From contig NWUY0304347265.1 of assembly GCA_004151065.3 (NCBI GenBank), positions 1 through 50,286 of the forward strand: 50,286 bases of DNA, written 5' to 3'. The translations under genes were made by a program, and so were the position numbers. The DNA is from Larix sibirica. Its lineage: Eukaryota; Streptophyta; Pinopsida; Pinales; Pinaceae. The notes under the pieces were generated by a model. That model did no database searches, was not told the DNA's origin, and saw only the letters and a list, made by a program, of their open reading frames with translations. How positions within the stretch are numbered: the first letter of the stretch is position 1; the number at the start of each line of letters is the position of its first letter. This document shows positions 19,180-29,569 of the stretch, in pieces.

Positions 19180-20070
19180 AGTGTATTAACCACCACCTTG
19201 TTTTGGTTCACCTATTGGACAGATAAAAAAAAAAATACATTTATATATTATGTTACATAAAGACGTTTACAATGTAGCATGGATACGTTTGAACGTATGA
19301 TATAACCATAAATAATTTGAACTGTCTGGATTATTGCCATAGAGAACGTTTAACTTTAAGGTACAGCTATAGACGGTATTGCATATAGACTTTGAAGTTG
19401 AACTTGTCCATATTCACTTGAAATTGTATCTGAGGATGTACAATCTGAAGCCAACCGGGAGGACCGGATAAAAATAGTTCCCCATAAAAACCAGAAGATA
19501 TTGGTTGGAGTTTGGTTGGAGCAGAATAAAGACTACTTGCAATATATACGCAAGAATTGCATGCATGGACGTTTTACTAGTACATTTCAATAAAGAAGTG
19601 TGATCCTTAGAATCATTCCCTATGGAACGTGTTAATATAGGAGCCCGCCATAGAGAACGCTGTTTAATCCGAATAATATAAGTGAAGAATCTGCAAGTCT
19701 CTTCAACCAATGCTCGCTATGGTAGGTATAACTCGCATGGAATTGTGCTAGCTCAAGTGGTTTTTACTGCTTTTATTGAACCCCGCACCAAATGTGAACC
19801 AAATATGGAGTAAATTTGATTTACCACAAATGCCGAACCTACTACAACCACCTATTACTTACGATATCGACATCGGGAAGTTTACCTTACATCAAAACAT
19901 TTATATACAATATCGCACCTATACATTGAACTTTTCCGTTTAATCAAACAACAAAACAAATATAAAAAATTTCTTTAATATGGTATATTGCAATATATAC
20001 TACAAGAGCTGGGTTGTTAGTTTCCATATCATCCAGCTAGCTCCTAAAAAGAAATTGGACTCTGCTCTGC
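19180..20070. other. AT-rich stretch with ATATGG / CGTTTAAC words, no gene
   Basis: GACGTTTACAATG, CGTTTGAACG, GAACGTTTAACTTT, GAAGTTGAACTTGTCC and GTATGATATAACC are scattered here. The same words appear at 18425-18470 and, inverted or permuted, at 25320-26300. A 98-codon minus-strand frame (19710 to 19414) has no recognisable relative. Confidence 0.45.
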
Positions 20071-20080
20071 TCCTCTCGTG

Positions 20081-20099
20081 GTGAATCAACGTAAGTAAG
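20081..20099 (+). repeat. 19-bp word shared with 27856 and 12835
   Basis: GTGAATCAACGTAAGTAAG is identical at 27856-27874; 12835-12852 matches 17 of 18 bases. In two copies GCTCCTC precedes the word and in the third ATCCTCG does, so the repeat probably extends leftward in a degenerate form. Confidence 0.85.
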
Positions 20100-20269
20100 T
20101 ATATCGTGCTGCTTAATGCGGTAGGCTAGGGTTTTGCTGCTTATCTGGCTCCTGGTTATTCCTTCCCTGTATGGCTCTAGAAATGTGTAAACTTCATCTG
20201 TAACTAAACTGGAAAGGTTTGTATTTGGTGGAATGTTTTGTAAGTCTCGCTCCCCCTGGGCGCTCTGAT

Positions 20270-21130
20270 ACGTCCAGCAGCATAAAAAGCACTACAAGGA
20301 GGCCCGCATCACCAGCATCAGTTGAACCGGGTCATTCATTCCCGAGAGCATAATTATCCCAGGAGCATTACCAGCATTGTTCCCAGCATCAGTTGAAGGA
20401 GCATCAATCGAATACGCTCTTCCCAACCTCAGTTCCAGGATCATTCCAAGTAACACCAATTTGACTCGATTGAAATCATAAGTTGAAGGAACAGCAATCC
20501 CAGGAGCAGTTCCCGCATCAATCGAAATAGCATAATTCCTGGCAGCAAGAGCATTCCCAGCGTCAAAACAAGGAGCGCTGGAACTAGCAGTCCCATATGC
20601 ACCAGTTTCACCAAGATAATTTCCATAAGTGGTTGAAGGAACAGCATAACCAGTTTAAACGTTCTCATTCCAGGCATAAGCCCTTTATTCCCAGCCTTAT
20701 TCCCAGGATCATAAAATAAGCATAAGTTGAAGGAGCAAAAGATTCCCAGGGATTTATAGCAGCACCAGTTCCAACATAATTTAAGCATGATTAGTTTAAC
20801 CTGCCCCATAAGCACCAGTCGAACCAGCAGCATCATCCCAAGAATAAATAAAAGCAATACTAGTCCCAGTTCCAGCACCAGCAGCAAAAGCATTTGCAGC
20901 TGCACCAGCAGGCCAAGCAGTAATACATCACCGGCGGTAACACCAGCAACACCATCACCAGATAGGACCAGCCCTGATCGTACACAGGATTATTCCCATC
21001 AGCATTCGAACCGACATAATTCCCAGCATTCCAAGCATCATTTGAACACGGGTACCATCCTCAGTCGAAAACGTTCATTCATTCCCAGCATTATTATTCT
21101 CAGCCTCATTCCCGGATCATTTTTCTAGAT
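20270..21130 (-). repeat. Codon-periodic degenerate repeat tract B (inverted)
   Basis: The plus strand shows ATTCCCAGCATCAGTTGAAGG words, which are the inverse of CCTTCAACTGATGCTGGGAAT in tracts A and C. On the minus strand the NNT frame is Ala/Gly/Ser/Thr/Asn-rich. The 154-codon Leu/Met-rich minus frame (20905 to 20441) and the Ser/Thr-rich plus frame at 20787-21128 are other phases of the same words. The tract lies opposite in orientation to A and C. Confidence 0.8.
20292..20654 (-). other. 120-codon open stretch within tract B, no start codon
   Basis: Right after an in-frame TAA at 20657-20655 the minus strand is open to a TAG at 20294-20292. It reads TGYAVPSTTYGNYLGETGAYG, then AGNALAARNYAISIDAGTAPG, then SIDAPSTDAGNNAGNAPG. 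The first useful ATG is far inside. The composition matches the 113-codon frame of tract C, so the reading phase has been kept across at least 120 codons without a stop. Confidence 0.6.
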
Positions 21131-22329
21131 AACTTCAACGCCTAGGTATTAAGGTCTCAATAAATCATTCTAATAAAGTATTTATCGGCCAAAGGTTAGG
21201 ATCCAAGGTCTCATTAGTTTCAATCCATCCCTTCGCCTAGAACCATGGCCTTACCCAAGGTCTGTTGATCAAGAAAGCAATAATTCCGCATGAGCATCCA
21301 ATTTGGTAGATCATTTATTCTGTCTTCGTCTGTTGTGATATAAGGTCAATAAGTAGAGGTAGGAGGGAGGAAAAGGCCTAAATGATTCCCAGCATAAGTT
21401 GAACACGTGAATTGTAACACGGGATTCGCATCAGCATTGTAACATGGTCAGTCGGCTCCCAGAGGGGATCATGGTTCGGTGCCAAAGTCATATACCCTTT
21501 TGATTTCCGTCTTTACTGACTGCCTTACAATTGGCCTTACTAACTAACCTTTCATTTTAGTGTCTGCTATCCAACCTATTATGTTTTCCACCTTGAAATA
21601 CCGGAAAAACAGACCTTTCACTTAGCTATTGTACGCCATAGAAAGAGTGCACAGTCAGAACCCCAGTGTGTTATTGATGTGGGTTCATACAGATTGGATT
21701 ATTACAACAGATGCTGGGCCGGGGGATCACTCCACAGAGGTGGTGTTGTCTTCGAAGGTGGACTGATAAAAGGGATATATTACCTGTGTTGCTTGCCGGT
21801 TTCACGCTTGCCTACTCTATTTGTGGTAAAAAATAGGGCACGCTACCGCAAGGGAAGCACTTATTGCTAACGCTCCCATGTTGGTGAGGATCACTAAAGC
21901 TCAATTTTACCTGCATTACCTTACATTCCCGGGTCAGAAAATAAGTTAACAAGGAGGGCGCTTACTACAATATTATAAAACCCCTTATAATTAACTGGTT
22001 TCATGCAATTCAATTGACTTTTCAGGGGAGACAATAGGCGCTGCCTATCATCGGCAACTCCAACTATACTTTATGCTCCATTAGCCATACCTTTTAAAGC
22101 GGGTATATCAGATAAAACAGTATTTTGCAAGCATTGAGGCCCATCAGCGTGCGTAGTCCTTGTTTATTTATTTATAAAGCTTGCCTCCTATTGGTGCTTT
22201 ATAGCTTTCCTCCATGACTAGTGTTATAACGGAGCGCTACAGCTCGGTTATACCCACCATTACCTGACATACCCGGATCGGAAAAAGGTTCCAAGTTAAA
22301 CTACAACAATTTGAAAATGAAAAACAAAA
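21131..22329. other. Intergenic with small echoes of tract B
   Basis: At 21380-21460 ATTCCCAGCATAAGTTGAACACG, GCATCAGCATTG and TAACATGG repeat tract-B words. A 63-codon plus-strand frame (21679-21870) is not recognised. Nothing else supportable is present. Confidence 0.4.
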
Positions 22330-22445
22330 AAAATGCTTTTTTGAGGAGTCCGCGGCATAACTTTTTATCATAAACACAGAAAACCGGATTTTAGTTACTA
22401 TAAAAATACCATTTGAGAGCGTTTCTCTTGGATAACCAGTAGTTC
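22330..22445 (+). repeat. Fifth, most diverged copy of the 17283-19175 module
   Basis: It keeps ATGCTTTTTTGAGGAGTCCG (compare TTTTCTTTTTGAGGGTCCTA near 18985) and CATTTGAGAGCGTTTCTCTTGG (compare CTTTCAGATCGTTTCTCTCTGG near 17375). The ATG-containing middle is not clearly conserved. Confidence 0.45.
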
Positions 22446-24290
22446 ATCGCCATGCATCTATGCCAAGCTATGTAAAGCGTCAGAGTCCTTGCCTTATGGA
22501 TGTGGAATCAATACCCCAGTAGCCTACGTAGTTGAGGTGAGTAGAACAAAGCAAGATAACAATTCAATTAATAGTCCTTTTTTTATTATTAGTTCCGGTT
22601 TTGACCTATAAAAGGCCATATGGATGAGTGGGCATTACAAAGTTGGTCCCGCATCATACCGTGTAGAATGAGGCATTTTGTGGTAGTTACTGGGGTATGT
22701 GATGATTCCGGTATGTGAGAAAACAGGGACCATTATAATATCGCTGCTGAAGAGGGCAAGGGCATCTCCAGTAGGAAAAAACTCCATTTATGTGTATGAA
22801 AGGGGCGCCATCGAACCCCCCCATCAAAATGAGGTTATTACACAAGTATCATATCGCCTGGGCTCAGGGGGATTCTATTTAAACATAAAATTATATGGTG
22901 AGAATACATAGCCAAATGTCTTTGCTCGTTAAATAACCAACATGATGGCTCCAATGTCTATATTTAGGTTTAGCTGGAAACTTATCTTCTATCTCCCTAT
23001 CGGCTATTGAAGTGGGCTTCTTTCTAATCCTGACTGTAATAAGGGTTAGTGTGGCTGGGTAAGAGGGCACTCAATACCTGGTTGGTTGGAGGGAGTAGTA
23101 ATTAATTAAAGGATATAACCGGAGGGTTTTTTAAGGTCTATTGGGTAAAGTTGTGTTTGTAAACACTGAAGTAAAGCGTAGTGTAATGCCATCCTGTCCT
23201 GGAGAATTAATAGTTGTACCTCCTAAGATTACTTAAGTAAGCGATCTAGAGCTAGGTCTATTTCTATTTGTGTCCAGCTTTGTTAAATACTTCTATAATA
23301 AATGAGCGTTCAAGTAATTCCCCGATAAGAGAGTGTATTCATCTTGCCTCGATTCCGTACCCCTTCTTCCTCTACCTCTAAGCTTTTTTTTTACTTTCTT
23401 TCTTCGAGCCAAGCTTTGGGCAACGTCATCCTTTCACTAGCGGATTGACTACTTGGATAGGGTAACTCTTGGTTACCAAATTTATCATGCGTGACTTAGG
23501 TGTATTAGGATAGTTTCACACTTCGGCCGCCCTCTACTCATATCACAAGCACTGGATCTGCCCTCCCCACGAAAAAAGTGAGCAATAGAGTTACCCCCCC
23601 AGGCAAGCAAGAAATAACCCAGTGAGTAAGCAACGAGCTAGCTTTTTCTTTTCACCAGCGAGCAATGGCAAGCAAGCGATCTAATTAATAAATTGAACCA
23701 GCTAGGCCAGAAGTCAGAAATATAGTTTAAGCAGCAAGACTAGCGAGGCGATCCTAGTAAATAGTTTGTTTAGCCCTTTTTATTTGATAAAAAGTCACTT
23801 TAAACGTTACTTTGGAAAAAGGTATAATACCAGGTTAAAATAAGTGTTGATGCGGTGTTTTCAAATGGCCCCACCCGAATCAGTTATTAAAAGTTTATCT
23901 TGGAATTTACTAGTCCTATTGCTCTGCCTAACCCTCCTTATTTATCTCTTTCCTGTCTTGTAGCTCTATGCCTATCCAACCTTTTAATCTAATAACTAGT
24001 GAGATAAAACCCATAGGGTATCTCACACTGACAGAAAGCACAGGCCTTGGAGCAAGAGAACCCAAAGCAGGATACCTACCATTGGAATAATTTTGTAAAC
24101 TCCCTCCTATTACATATCTTAAACTCCCTCTCCACTCTGCACCCCCGGACTGGAAAAATAAGGAGACCCGGAAAGGAGCCGCAAGATTGAACCGGAAGAT
24201 AAAAAGATCCTACTGCCATTGACAATATGAACGAGTGGATACATTGGTTGAGCAATAGCAGCCCATTGGACAACGAGTTGACTACAACGA
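22446..24290. other. Long intergenic stretch, no gene
   Basis: I see no convincing gene. A 70-codon frame at 22699-22911 (MMIPVCEKTGTIIISLLKRA start) is unrecognised. Near 23600-23700 GGCAAGCAAG and AGCAAGCGATC words occur; GGCAAGCGAAGCGAT and GGCAAGCAAAGCGATC at 29045 and 29092 are related. Confidence 0.4.
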
Positions 24291-24300
24291 GTGAGGATAA

Positions 24301-24655
24301 GACGAGGTTAACACTACAAACCTGGTGAAAAAACCCATGGTGAAAGTGAGTCGGTCGTGGGTGAGTGAGAACCGAGTGGATTAATAACTATCTGATTAGC
24401 TTTATATATCTGCTTGTTTCAGGGCAGATCTTATACAGTACGATTACGATGAGGTTAGTAAGGCCAATTGTGATATTGTAAGGCCGCGGGACACATGTGA
24501 TACGGGGCGGGGTCAAAACAATGAAATCTGGTGAATAAACTACGAACCTGGTGAACAACAAGCAGTCGTTACTTTGAGCGGGTGGGTGAGCAATTGACGA
24601 GTTGATCAATAAACAATCTGGTGAGGTTTATATATGCTGCATGGTGTTATATATG
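24301..24655 (+). repeat. Two copies of a three-copy dispersed element
   Basis: Copy 1 (24301-24455) and copy 2 (24525-24655) share AACTAC(A)AACCTGGTGAA, GTGAGTG or GGTGAGC, a short AATAA(A)CTATCTG or AATAAACAATCTG step and TTTATATAT(A/C)TGCT. A third copy at 32041-32218 shares GGTGAACACTACAACCTGG, GAGCCGAGTG, TTTATATATGCTGCATGG and GTTTCAGGGC(A/G)G in the same order. TGCTGCATGG is identical in copies 2 and 3, and GTTTCAGGGC in copies 1 and 3. The minus-strand 73-codon frame here is a by-product. Confidence 0.75.
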
Positions 24656-24857
24656 CGTCGGTAGACATAGCGGTGGTACTGCTTATATGGTTACTGACCT
24701 TTTGGAAAGGGTAAAATTTTGATTTCAAGTACATTAATCGGATTTACGAATTGACATAGGGGGGATAAGCGAACAAATTCCCCTATTCTTGCTTGAGTTG
24801 ACCAGGTACTAGTTTTGTTACTGTTGATCGCTCAAATCATCACGAAATATGGGATAG

Positions 24858-25139
24858 CATAATATCATAAGTAATATAAAAGATAGAATCCTCAAGGAGA
24901 GGGTTAGAACCAATTGCGAGAATCTTAAAGATATCCTGACCTGCAAGGAGGTCCTTATGAAGCTGAAGTGTGACCCAACCCGCTCTCTTCATAAGATACA
25001 TAAGGTGGTTGTGGAGCCTTACCAGCGGAGGATCCAAGGCAAGCTGGGTCTAACCTCTTTATTTATCTCGGTAATGAACCATGGAGGGGTATCACTGGAG
25101 AGATCGAGTATCACGTATATATCCAGTATATATGTATAG
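24858..25139 (+). CDS. Unrecognised open frame, 93 codons, first ATG at 24957
   Basis: The frame is open from TAG 24855 to TAG 25137. Before the first ATG it reads KDRILKERVRTNCENLKDIL, and after it MKLKCDPTRSLHKIHKVVVE. It is Lys/Arg-rich and helical in character, unlike the low-complexity frames around it. The minus strand is open over 24840-25037 too. No family is recognised. Possibilities are a fragment of a foreign or nuclear gene, or chance. Confidence 0.25.
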   Translation, partial: HNIISNIKDRILKERVRTNCENLKDILTCKEVLMKLKCDPTRSLHKIHKVVVEPYQRRIQGKLGLTSLFISVMNHGGVSLERSSITYISSIYV

Positions 25140-25220
25140 ATATGTATTTATGCATAGATTTATTATAAATGAAGGCGGCTTGGAGAACAACTTCCGGAAA
25201 TGGGGGTTTCGGTAAGGAAC

Positions 25221-25287
25221 GCTCTCCCTTTGGTCGACGGGTTCCCTATCGCTCACCCCCACTCGACCGACCAAAGAAGGGAGAGGC
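25221..25287. repeat. Imperfect inverted repeat, 16-bp arms
   Basis: GCTCTCCCTTTGGTCG at 25221-25236 is the inverse complement of CGACCAAAG-AA-GGGAGAGGC at 25268-25287 apart from a two-base bulge and an extra G. The loop is about 31 bases. It could fold as a stable hairpin in RNA; plant mitochondrial transcripts often end near such stems, but no gene precedes it. Confidence 0.7.
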
Positions 25288-25319
25288 ATTCTGACTAAAT
25301 AATAAGACAATGGTTTATG

Positions 25320-26350
25320 TACCCAGATATGGTCATCATATAAACGTCTATTAGGTGTTCAGCCGTTATTAGGTCTGCAGGGTTTCCCAGCTAGGTATTA
25401 TCCGGGGACAAGTTCAACGTCCATGCCAATCCAGAGATTCCAAGTATCCATGCGAGTTCAAGGTAAAACGTCTTTATAACAATATTGTATATGAACAATT
25501 ATATATGGCATGGTATTGGACATGACACAGAGATCTGCAATTAGGTAAGTTTTATTGCCATGACCACATTAGCCCAGCTCTGGCATCCACCTGGTAGAAG
25601 TGGATCTCCACCAGCATAGCATAAACTAGCCCGAACTCATATGGTGGAACTACTCTAGGTTCAACAACTTATCCATGCAATTTCAACCTGTTATAGCATT
25701 GCCAGGGCTTCTCCATCTTCTCCATGGTGACATCATATATATATATATGTATTATAGCTAGCGGAATCTGACAAATAACACTGATTTGCTTACTCGAGTC
25801 GGTCCTTACGGTACCCTCGCGCTTTCCACCCCGACTGCTGTCCTCTTCTGGGGCTTTGTCGTATAGGAGAAATTAGACTTATAGAGATAGAATCAGTATG
25901 CCAGGACTTAGGAATTCAACCTGCTACCATAGTGCCAGGACGTAGAGATGTCATATAATTTAATATATTAATGGAAATGCAAATATTGCGTATGAACACG
26001 TCTATATGGCAATATCATCATATGTGAAAACCTGGATCCACTAGTAGTGTACCAAGTGTGAAATGTAGAGATGCAAGTGCAAGTGTAAACGCCATTTATA
26101 TCATATATGTATGCAATAACTTATACCATGCAATTGAAACCTGTCCCATAGTAGCAGCATAGCCAGGGGCTTCTCCATGTGAGCCCAAGGGAAATGTACT
26201 ATGGCCATGTGACATCATATATGCAACACTAGTTTGCAGTAGATCCGGGGTTCATGCCAGCAGGTCCTAGGTTATATCATATATGAACATGTGGATCTGG
26301 TGATGCAGTAGTACTAGGTTCAGCTGCTGCTATGAGGTCTGCAGGTGGTT
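25320..26350 (+). repeat. Block of CATATATG / CCAGG / CCATG degenerate words
   Basis: AAACGTCTATTAGG, TTATTAGGTCTGCAGG, TCATATATGAACA, CTGGATCC / GTGGATCTGG, CAACTTAT(A)CCATGCAATT(T/G)(C/A)AACCTGT and TTCTCCATG recur through 1 kb. The pair at 25665-25695 (AACTTATCCATGCAATTTCAACCTG) and 26110-26135 (AACTTATACCATGCAATTGAAACCTG) is the clearest. Both are followed by ATAG(T/C) and GCCAGG(G)GCTTCTCCAT, so a diverged duplication of about 70 bases is present. Confidence 0.65.
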
Positions 26351-28075
26351 AGTTTACTAGGTTTTAATGGCTGGAAAAAGGCTAGCACAATAATGAAACG
26401 GGGATATCGGCCAAAGGGCATGGGACGCTAATAACTATAATTGTAGCAGCAGAGACAAGTGCAGAAGATGCAAGTGTAGGAAGGCAAGGACGGCCCTTCA
26501 GTTTTGAAGTGAAATTACCAGCTACTCAATAGAAAAGGAACCAGGTTCTCACTTTAGAATTTACCAGTCGCTAACTAAGCAATCCCAGCCCGCCGTTTCT
26601 TTATTTCGGGAGTATAGCTTCACCCCTGGTTGGTTCCTAGGAAGGAAGGGAATTTCATTAAGAATGTAAGATAAGGTCTTCAATTCAAGGCCCATTGATC
26701 CGATCCATTCCCAGCAAAGTAAATCCAAGCAAGCTTCGTTGGTTGCAGCAATAGTTTGAAACGTTATGACTTGCTTGTCCACCTACCCAAATAGATAGCT
26801 ATAGATTGAGCCCGCTAAGGAAACCGATGCATATAGATATAAACCCGAAAATAGATAGAGCAGAAATAGCTTACTCTAGTTATTTACTTGCATTATTAGA
26901 GAGTTATTGCTATGGAAAGGTAAAAGCTGTAGCTTCTCCAGCAGCAGTGGGTAATTGTGACAATGATTCTTTTCAAGTTGATACGTCCTTCATTTCCAAA
27001 CAAAGAGAGCAAGCTCCTGGAGGTTAGCTTTTAGTATAAGAGGAGGCTTATACCTTTTATTACTTAATTTACCACCTCATCTGCTACCTTCCCACTCTTT
27101 AATTTATCCACTTTATATTAGCGTTTTAGCTCTTATTATTATCACTATTGTACTAATCATTACGCATAAGCCTAGAACTTATGATGCCCCTGCCTGATTG
27201 GATGAAAGGAATCACCTTACATGCATTTTAAGCTATTTGGCTAAAGCAAAAAGTTACTTATTGAGCCCAGATGGAGTACCCTTCGCCTACTGTAGGAATG
27301 GAAGAAGTGAGTTACACGGGCTCCGCTCCTTTTGTTGGATCGCGTCAGAACTGAGGAAATACTGCCTTCACTTATGAGATTGAATTGGTCAGTACTTTGA
27401 ACATTATTGCTATTTACTATAGATGCTTACACGATTCATGAAAGGAACTTGGTTGGTTCCACAGGAAAGTAACGTGGAGATCATGGGAAGGTGAAAAAGA
27501 AAGCAATCATGGCCCTTTATACTCCCGCGGAATATATAACTCACTCTCGGCCTGATTCACCTGATGACGTACCTGCTGCTCTGATAATACTGTACCAGAC
27601 TTTATTTTACCGGACCATACAAACTTACCGTACCTGTTGATGGTGTACCCTCCGAGGTCAAAGCAATATCCAGTAAAACTAACTCGCCCCTAGATCGGCT
27701 AATCACCGGGGGTGCATAGTACTCAAGTAATCCCGACTCTACTCTCCCAAATAAAACTTATTGCTTTGCTGGGTCCTTCCTTCGTTCAGCGTGAATGGCT
27801 CAGCCTCCTCCTTTCCCTGGCTCTCTGTGTAAGGAAGGCGTATGATCCTCGAATAGTGAATCAACGTAAGTAAGCATCGTCATTGCATACATTCCAGGTA
27901 GGAACCTCTTTTCCGTACGTTCATCAGCCTTGTTTAGTAGGTATAAACATTCCAACGTTTCATAGCGTTCAGCTTGTGTGTTGGGAACATCTATTGGTTT
28001 ACAGATTATTTGTCCGTAGTTGTCCTCCGGACCACCCCTCTAAAAGGACTTGCTCAATCAAATAAATAAATCACT
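26351..28075. other. Intergenic, no gene
   Basis: Short frames at 26561-26782 (-), 26806-27027 (+) and 27883-28065 (+), 60 to 73 codons, have no recognisable relatives. The 19-bp dispersed word sits at 27856-27874. No RNA or mobile element is seen. Confidence 0.4.
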
Positions 28076-28079
28076 TGTG

Positions 28080-28260
28080 GTACTTGGCTTATGGCTTCTG
28101 TTGCCCTTGGTGATTCTTATGGTGATGAGGGCTAAAGGGTGAGGCTAAAGGTGAAAGGGCTTATGGCTCCTGGCTATCTCCCTAGGTTAGGCTTGGTGGG
28201 CTTAGGCTGAAGACGAAAGGCAAGGGCAAAAGGCAAAATGTATAAAGGGTATCAGGCGGA
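28080..28260 (+). repeat. GGCTTATGGCT / GGTGAAAGG repeat block
   Basis: GGCTTATGGCTTCTG, GGGCTAAAGGGTGAGGCTAAAGG, GGTGAAAGGGCTTATGGCTCC and GGCAAGGGCAAAAGGC run on from one another, a purine-rich degenerate tandem of the type seen at 12655-12990. Confidence 0.6.
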
Positions 28261-28326
28261 AAGCAGCAAGGATCAAAGCGCTGAACCTAAAAGCAAATTA
28301 ATTACTACTGCCAATCATAGGTCAAA

Positions 28327-28435
28327 TTCCTTGCCCTCGGAATAAAAAGCGGCTTCCTCCCTGGCTTTGATGGTTCGATGACACGGTGCTGCGATATGAT
28401 TGATGAATCTGGGATGGGATGTGAGGTGCTGTCTT
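28327..28435 (+). repeat. Junction of two dispersed repeats
   Basis: 28327-28356 (TTCCTTGCCCTCGGAA...AAGCGGCT) matches 44223-44252 at 26 of 30 bases. Directly after it, 28361-28435 (TGGCTTTGATGGTTCGATG, ACACGGTGCTG, then GGGATG, then GTGGTGCTGT-like) matches 38341-38420, where a three-base insertion precedes ACACGGTGCTG. Two unrelated families therefore abut here. Confidence 0.75.
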
Positions 28436-28720
28436 GATCCTAGTTCATCTTGGGTGTTCCTTGCCGCTTAGGCTCCTGCTTCGGCTTGCTCGCGGCTCTA
28501 GCTTGCGTGTCCGCATTATTGGACTTGAGACCTCCCCACCCCTCAATCGCAGAAATATGAGGGTAGAATAACGAAAATAGAAAGTATGAATCATCACGAA
28601 ACTTTGTTATTGAACCGGCCGGCTGCTTGCTTAGGCACTTTTACCTCTGTCGTATTTACTTTTTTTGCCAGTTAGACAATCTACCATTTTTGTGGGATCA
28701 TGGCGTAGGAACTACCCCTG

Positions 28721-28750
28721 CCCTATATATTCAATCCCTATATATTCAAT
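28721..28750. repeat. 15-bp perfect tandem pair
   Basis: CCCTATATATTCAAT occurs twice head to tail (28721-28735 and 28736-28750), followed by ATAG. Confidence 0.95.
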
Positions 28751-28759
28751 ATAGCCAGA

Positions 28760-29200
28760 CGCCTCGAAGATGGGATCGATGGAATAACCCTGGCCTGCTA
28801 TAATTCCTAAAGGTTGCTACTGAAAAAAGCGATTTGAGCCAGTAGACTAAAGCAAAATTCGAGTTCGAGACCCTATAAGGTATATACTCCGAACCCGTCA
28901 AAACATAAGATAGGGTAAAACTAAGCTTAAAATAGCTAAAGTGAAGGGAGATATGAGGGCTAAAAATACCCTAGATATGGGTGATTCATGGTGAATAGGA
29001 GATATTACTAAAGACGATAGCGATCAAGCCCACCTACAAATCTACGGCAAGCGAAGCGATAACCCCCAAGCACCTACCTATAGATCCAGGCAAGCAAAGC
29101 GATCCCACCAAATAATATTATCCAAGCGCTATTATCAATCTTCCATGCGCTATCGATCCTTCAACGTCTCGGCTCTGCTCTGGGGCTTTCACCACCCACC
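28760..29200. other. Intergenic with GCAAGCGAAGCGAT words
   Basis: GGCAAGCGAAGCGATAACCCCCAAGCACC at 29045 is echoed at 29092 (GGCAAGCAAAGCGATCCC), split here by a 3-base difference. At 29124-29136 lies AAGCGCTATTATC, identical to 7683-7695. No gene. Confidence 0.5.
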
Positions 29201-29258
29201 CCACCATATCCGGTTGAAGCTTATGTCCTCTCCTTTTTAAGTAGGGCGCAAGCAAGGG

Positions 29259-29292
29259 TAACTATTAATCACTTGTAACTATTAATCACTTG
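29259..29292. repeat. 17-bp perfect tandem pair
   Basis: TAACTATTAATCACTTG occurs at 29259-29275 and again at 29276-29292 without mismatch. Confidence 0.95.
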
Positions 29293-29454
29293 ACGAGACG
29301 ACTTGACTTCCTTACCGGACCCTGATCTTATTGATGAACGCTCCTAACCAACCAGAAGCGATTACTGACCATTGATTCCTGGCCTTGGTCTTTATTGGGT
29401 ACCTTGGTCCTATTTATCTGTTACCGGTGGTCGTTTCTGGGGCATGATGCGTTT

Positions 29455-29560
29455 ATTAGCTGTAAGTAGCAGAATCAGAATCAGCAACAGAACTGGCATA
29501 ACCAGCAGGAGTAGCAGCATTATTACCAGCAGCATCCCTATAAGCCTAGCTTAGTTACTT
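29455..29560 (-). repeat. Small inverted codon-periodic tract
   Basis: AGCAGAATCAGAATCAGCAACAG, AACTGGCATAACCAGCAGG and AGCAGCATTATTACCAGCAGC are the inverse of the GCTGCTGGTAAT words of tracts A and C. It is about 100 bases long. Confidence 0.55.
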
Positions 29561-29569
29561 ATATTGTCT

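Noticed and set aside
20441-20905. 154-codon minus-strand hydrophobic frame
   Set aside because: It is an out-of-phase reading of tract B. The in-phase reading over part of it is the Ala/Gly/Ser/Thr-rich stretch at 20654-20292.
24866-24880. CATAAGTAATATAA as a plant mitochondrial CRTA/ATAAGTA promoter
   Set aside because: The motif is short and AT-rich, expected many times by chance in 50 kb, and no defined gene follows.
28830-28880. Possible tRNA T-arm (GAGTTCGAGACCC)
   Set aside because: No acceptor, D-arm or anticodon stem can be paired around it.
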